Source: Deltaproteobacteria bacterium (GTDB lineage: Bacteria; Bdellovibrionota_B; Oligoflexia; Oligoflexales; Bog-1112). Taken from it: DNA of 43,927 nt. Position 1 is the stretch's first letter; each line of letters begins with the position of its first letter. A program made the position numbers and the translations under genes. Location: NCBI GenBank assembly GCA_016186945.1, contig JACPKR010000027.1, positions 1 through 43,927 of the forward strand, written 5' to 3'. The notes under the pieces were generated by a model. The model worked only from the letters and a program-made list of their open reading frames with translations, had not been told where the DNA came from and searched no databases. This document shows, in pieces, positions 41,684 through 43,927 of this stretch.

Positions 41684-41727
41684 TTGGAGGAACCAGCTGC
41701 GCAGTTTCCTCCAAACCACCTCCTTGC
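41684..41727 (-). repeat. A1 hairpin repeat
   Basis: Complete copy on the minus strand, between two minus-strand genes. It is 9 nt after the stop at 41737 and about 91 nt upstream of the GTG at 41592. Confidence 0.85.
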
Positions 41728-41736
41728 TCACATCCT

Positions 41737-42213
41737 TTAATGCATACACTCACCTAATTGACCGCTCAGCAGAACCAATTTCCCAGCCACCTTCGACGCA
41801 TCATAAAAATAATAGAGCTTGGCCTTTTTGGGATTCCGTCTTTTCCCATAATTGACTTCGCAGAATGTCCCTCTTTCGACGTTCCCGATGGAGATTTTGG
41901 GAAAGGTCAGATGAGCGTCAAAGTTCCGCAAGAACCACTGAGCGTCTGAGCTGCTTACTTCCTCACATCCCACCACGGGCGACTTCTGCACCTTGTCCCT
42001 CGCCTTTTCTCTCAGCTCAGCAATGTATTGACCCGCTTCGTCTACTTTTATTTTCAGAAAGGCTTTGTTCTCGATTTTGTCTTGAGCATCTGGTGCGCCA
42101 GGCTTCAAATAGAGGCCAGGAACGCGCACCCCTTTGCAGGAATAACTGGGCGCAGCAAGAGCAGAAAGAGGCAGAACACTTAGACAGGAAATGATAGCGA
42201 TTCTTCGTAGCAT
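41737..42213 (-). CDS. Small exported protein, unknown
   Basis: This 158-residue protein has a clear Sec signal peptide (MLRRIAIISCLSVLPLSALA, cleavage after ALA). The mature protein is mixed, with Cys at SYSCKGV, VVGCEEV, TFCEVNYG and QLGECMH, likely two disulfides. GAGGAGG is 4-5 nt before the ATG. Two A1 repeats lie upstream. No family recognised. Confidence 0.68.
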   Translation of the reverse strand: MLRRIAIISCLSVLPLSALAAPSYSCKGVRVPGLYLKPGAPDAQDKIENKAFLKIKVDEAGQYIAELREKARDKVQKSPVVGCEEVSSSDAQWFLRNFDAHLTFPKISIGNVERGTFCEVNYGKRRNPKKAKLYYFYDASKVAGKLVLLSGQLGECMH

Positions 42214-42289
42214 GAGACCTCCTCAATGGGATTTGTAGTCCTTGCATAACTAACTGATATTCATAGTTATTTCAACCAAAAATGAACTA

Positions 42290-42405
42290 TTGGAGGAACC
42301 AGCTGCGCAGTTTCCTCCAAACCACCTCCTTGCCACTGAAAACTAGCTGCCCAAGGGATTTCTTGGAGGAACAAATGTGCAGTTTCCTCCAAGCCACCTC
42401 CTTGC
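42290..42405 (-). repeat. Two A1 hairpin repeats in tandem, second with diverged loop
   Basis: The copy at 42290-42333 is standard. The copy at 42363-42405 keeps both stem arms (TTGGAGGAA, TTTCCTCCAA) and the AAGGAGGTGG block on the minus strand, but the loop reads CAAATGTGCAG instead of CCAGCTGCGCAG. Both point toward the minus-strand gene at 42213. They occupy much of the 292-bp gap before the translocase gene. Confidence 0.85.
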
Positions 42406-42419
42406 CACAAGATCGGCTC

Positions 42420-42450
42420 TTTACATTTACATCCTGTCGTCGTATATGAT
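42420..42450 (+). promoter_or_regulatory. Weak candidate promoter for the ATP/ADP translocase gene
   Basis: TTTACA (42420-42425) and TATGAT (42445-42450) are spaced 19 nt apart, 55 nt before the ATG. An alternative -10, TAAAAT, is at 42466-42471. Confidence 0.28.
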
Positions 42451-42505
42451 CGGTTCAAGATCAGATAAAATAGTCAATAGGGACTAGCCATAGAAGGGTT
42501 CAAGT

Positions 42506-43807
42506 ATGTTCGACAAGATTAAAAAGGCATTGTGGGGAGAACTATCGTCGGAAGATCAAAAGAGGTTCGCTCTTCTGTCATTAACATTTCTTTTTATCAT
42601 AGGGACCTATTGGTTGATGCGGCCTTTAAAAGACGGCATCTTTTTTAAAGTTGTCGGCGGTGAGTGGCAGCCATTGGCCAAAATTTTGTCGGTTTGTGTT
42701 TTAGTTCCTCTCGTTTTTTTCTATTCAAAACTTGTCGATTTGGTTGAGAAACAGAAACTTTTTTATATCATTTGTAGTTTTTTCTCGATCTTCTTTATTG
42801 GTGTGTCTTTTGCCTTGCAGCATCCCTCTATTGGGTTGGCAAACACAGTAACGTCTCCTGACAGATTGCTAGGTTGGTTTGTCTATTTGGGAATCGAGTC
42901 CTTTGGAACTTTGATGGTGGCTCTTTTCTGGTCATTCGTCATCAGTTCGTCGGAAACGGATTCTGCGAAAAAAGGTTACCCTCTTATTATTGCCGGAGCG
43001 CAAATTGGCTCCCTCCTGGGTCCCACCATTGCAACCCAAGCAGAGAGCTTGGGGATGTCTACGTTAACCTTCATCGTAGCGGGCGGTATTGCTATTGTTC
43101 CTTTCCTTGTCAAGTATTTCATCACTGTTTTCCCTTCTGCAGCGGAAAAGAAGAGTGAAAAATCCACTAAGTCTACGGGCATGATCGAAGGTTTAAAGCT
43201 TCTTCTTTCTCGTAAGTATCTCTTGGGTATTCTTGGTGTCGCCACACTCTATGAGGTGATCGGTACTATTCTTGACTACCAGATGAAAATGATTGCCAAT
43301 CAGGAATATGCTGATGCAGCCGGTGTAACTAAGTTCCTCGGATTTTTTGGTCAAGCCACAAATGGTCTTGCCTTGGTTTTTGCACTAGTGGGGACAAGTT
43401 TCTTGATTCGTCGTTATGGTTTGACGTTCTGCCTGGTGGCTTTCCCAGTGGCGGTAGGTCTGGTGGTGGGGAACGTCTTAATTTTCCCATCTCTCTGGGT
43501 TCTCTTTATTGCCATGGTTGCCATCAAGGGGCTGAGCTATGCGCTCAACAATCCTTGTAAAGAGATCATGTACATCCCCACAAGCAAGGATGCCAAGTTC
43601 AAGGCCAAGGGTTGGATTGACATGTTTGGTGGTCGAACAGCCAAAGCCACTGGCTCTGGAATTAACTTTATGTTTACATCTCTTTCTGCTCTCTTGTTCT
43701 ACGGTTCCATCTTGTCTCTAGGTATTGTCGTAGTCTGGGGCTTTATCGCGCTCTATCTGGGACGCGAAAACAAGAAGCTTGTCGAGGCGGGAACCATCGT
43801 AAGCTAA
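42506..43807 (+). CDS. tlc: ATP/ADP (nucleotide) translocase, NTT/Tlc family
   Basis: This 433-residue membrane protein has about 12 hydrophobic segments and the NTT family start LTFLFIIGTYWLMRPLKDGIFFKVVGGEWQP (key residues RPLKD). Later landmarks are YPLIIAGAQIGSLLGP, YEVIGTILDYQMK, LNNPCKEIMYIPTSKDAKFKAKGWIDMFGGRTAK and the basic cluster around it. Family members in rickettsiae, chlamydiae and plastids exchange ATP for ADP+Pi or import nucleotides. This copy is shorter than rickettsial Tlc (about 500) but complete through the core. The transported nucleotide cannot be told from sequence. It suggests growth inside, or at the expense of, another cell. Confidence 0.93.
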   Translation: MFDKIKKALWGELSSEDQKRFALLSLTFLFIIGTYWLMRPLKDGIFFKVVGGEWQPLAKILSVCVLVPLVFFYSKLVDLVEKQKLFYIICSFFSIFFIGVSFALQHPSIGLANTVTSPDRLLGWFVYLGIESFGTLMVALFWSFVISSSETDSAKKGYPLIIAGAQIGSLLGPTIATQAESLGMSTLTFIVAGGIAIVPFLVKYFITVFPSAAEKKSEKSTKSTGMIEGLKLLLSRKYLLGILGVATLYEVIGTILDYQMKMIANQEYADAAGVTKFLGFFGQATNGLALVFALVGTSFLIRRYGLTFCLVAFPVAVGLVVGNVLIFPSLWVLFIAMVAIKGLSYALNNPCKEIMYIPTSKDAKFKAKGWIDMFGGRTAKATGSGINFMFTSLSALLFYGSILSLGIVVVWGFIALYLGRENKKLVEAGTIVS

Positions 43808-43820
43808 GCTTTAGGTCTAA

Positions 43821-43927
43821 GTTGGATCCCGCGGTCAAGCCGCGGGATGACAAGAGGTCTAAGCGGGATGACAAGAGGTCTAAGTTGGATCCCGCGGTCA
43901 AGCCGCGGGATGACAAGAGGTCTAAGC
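43821..43927. repeat. Tandem 42-bp / 21-bp palindromic repeat array running off the right edge
   Basis: A 42-bp unit (TTGGATCCCGCGGTCAAGCC then GCGGGATGACAAGAGGTCTAAG) occurs at 43821-43862 and 43884-43925, with a 21-bp half unit at 43863-43883. Each full unit folds through GGATCCCGCGG/CCGCGGGAT. A related copy is at 28217-28244. The array starts 14 nt after the translocase stop and may continue beyond the window. Confidence 0.88.

Noticed and set aside
621-42405. A CRISPR-like reading of the repeated A1 units.
   Set aside because: Copies are scattered over 40 kb in both orientations with no regular spacers or cas genes.

Overview
The window comes from the chromosome of a Gram-negative bacterium that uses the standard code. 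The signs are an LptF/LptG-type lipopolysaccharide-export permease, many Sec signal peptides and lipoprotein N-termini, a class B penicillin-binding protein, a PilT-type ATPase, CGFS glutaredoxin and bS21. A complete rickettsia/chlamydia-type ATP/ADP translocase gene at the right edge suggests an intracellular, symbiotic or predatory life. The lexA-imuA-imuB-dnaE2 cassette, the ALDH4A1-like P5C dehydrogenase and the many unassignable lipoproteins fit a proteobacterium or Bdellovibrionota-like lineage. I cannot fix the taxon from sequence alone. No rRNA, tRNA, CRISPR array or phage block was seen.

Layout. 1-8.2 kb: a lipoprotein gene cut by the left edge, P5C dehydrogenase, a hotdog-fold protein, a HAD phosphatase, 2-Cys peroxiredoxin, a DnaQ-like exonuclease fused to a degenerate UvrC-type domain, monothiol glutaredoxin and a Cys/Met-metabolism PLP enzyme. 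8.2-20.6 kb: envelope and exported proteins of unknown role (including two tandem paralogous lipoproteins), LptF/G, a PBP and a bifunctional homocysteine methyltransferase/MTHFR. 20.8-27.5 kb: PilT-like ATPase, bS21, a solute-binding protein, YggT, an exported helical-repeat protein with an ABC transporter, and an HNH nuclease. 27.5-34.3 kb: a thioredoxin-fold protein, then lexA-imuA-imuB-dnaE2, an overlapping SOS mutagenesis operon. 34.5-43.9 kb: a large exported protein, a membrane/HAMP stub, a KtrA/KtrB-like K+ uptake pair, an RRM RNA-binding protein with a long leader, two exported proteins and the ATP/ADP translocase.

The most unusual feature is the density of short interspersed repeats. 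Family A is a composite element of about 145 bp with terminal inverted repeats. It has a 44-bp hairpin module (A1) that contains a perfect extended Shine-Dalgarno match, and a second G/C-tract hairpin module (A2). A1 recurs about 14 times, and A2 also occurs three times in frame inside the PilT-like gene. Family B (about 165 bp, multi-hairpin) occurs four times, always with the same end against a stop codon. A 184-bp MITE-like insertion has 18-bp inverted ends and a 10-bp target duplication. Several genes (imuA, lptF-like, ahpC, trkA-like, pilT-like) have termini or linkers made from repeat sequence, so the repeats are reshaping both gene boundaries and proteins.
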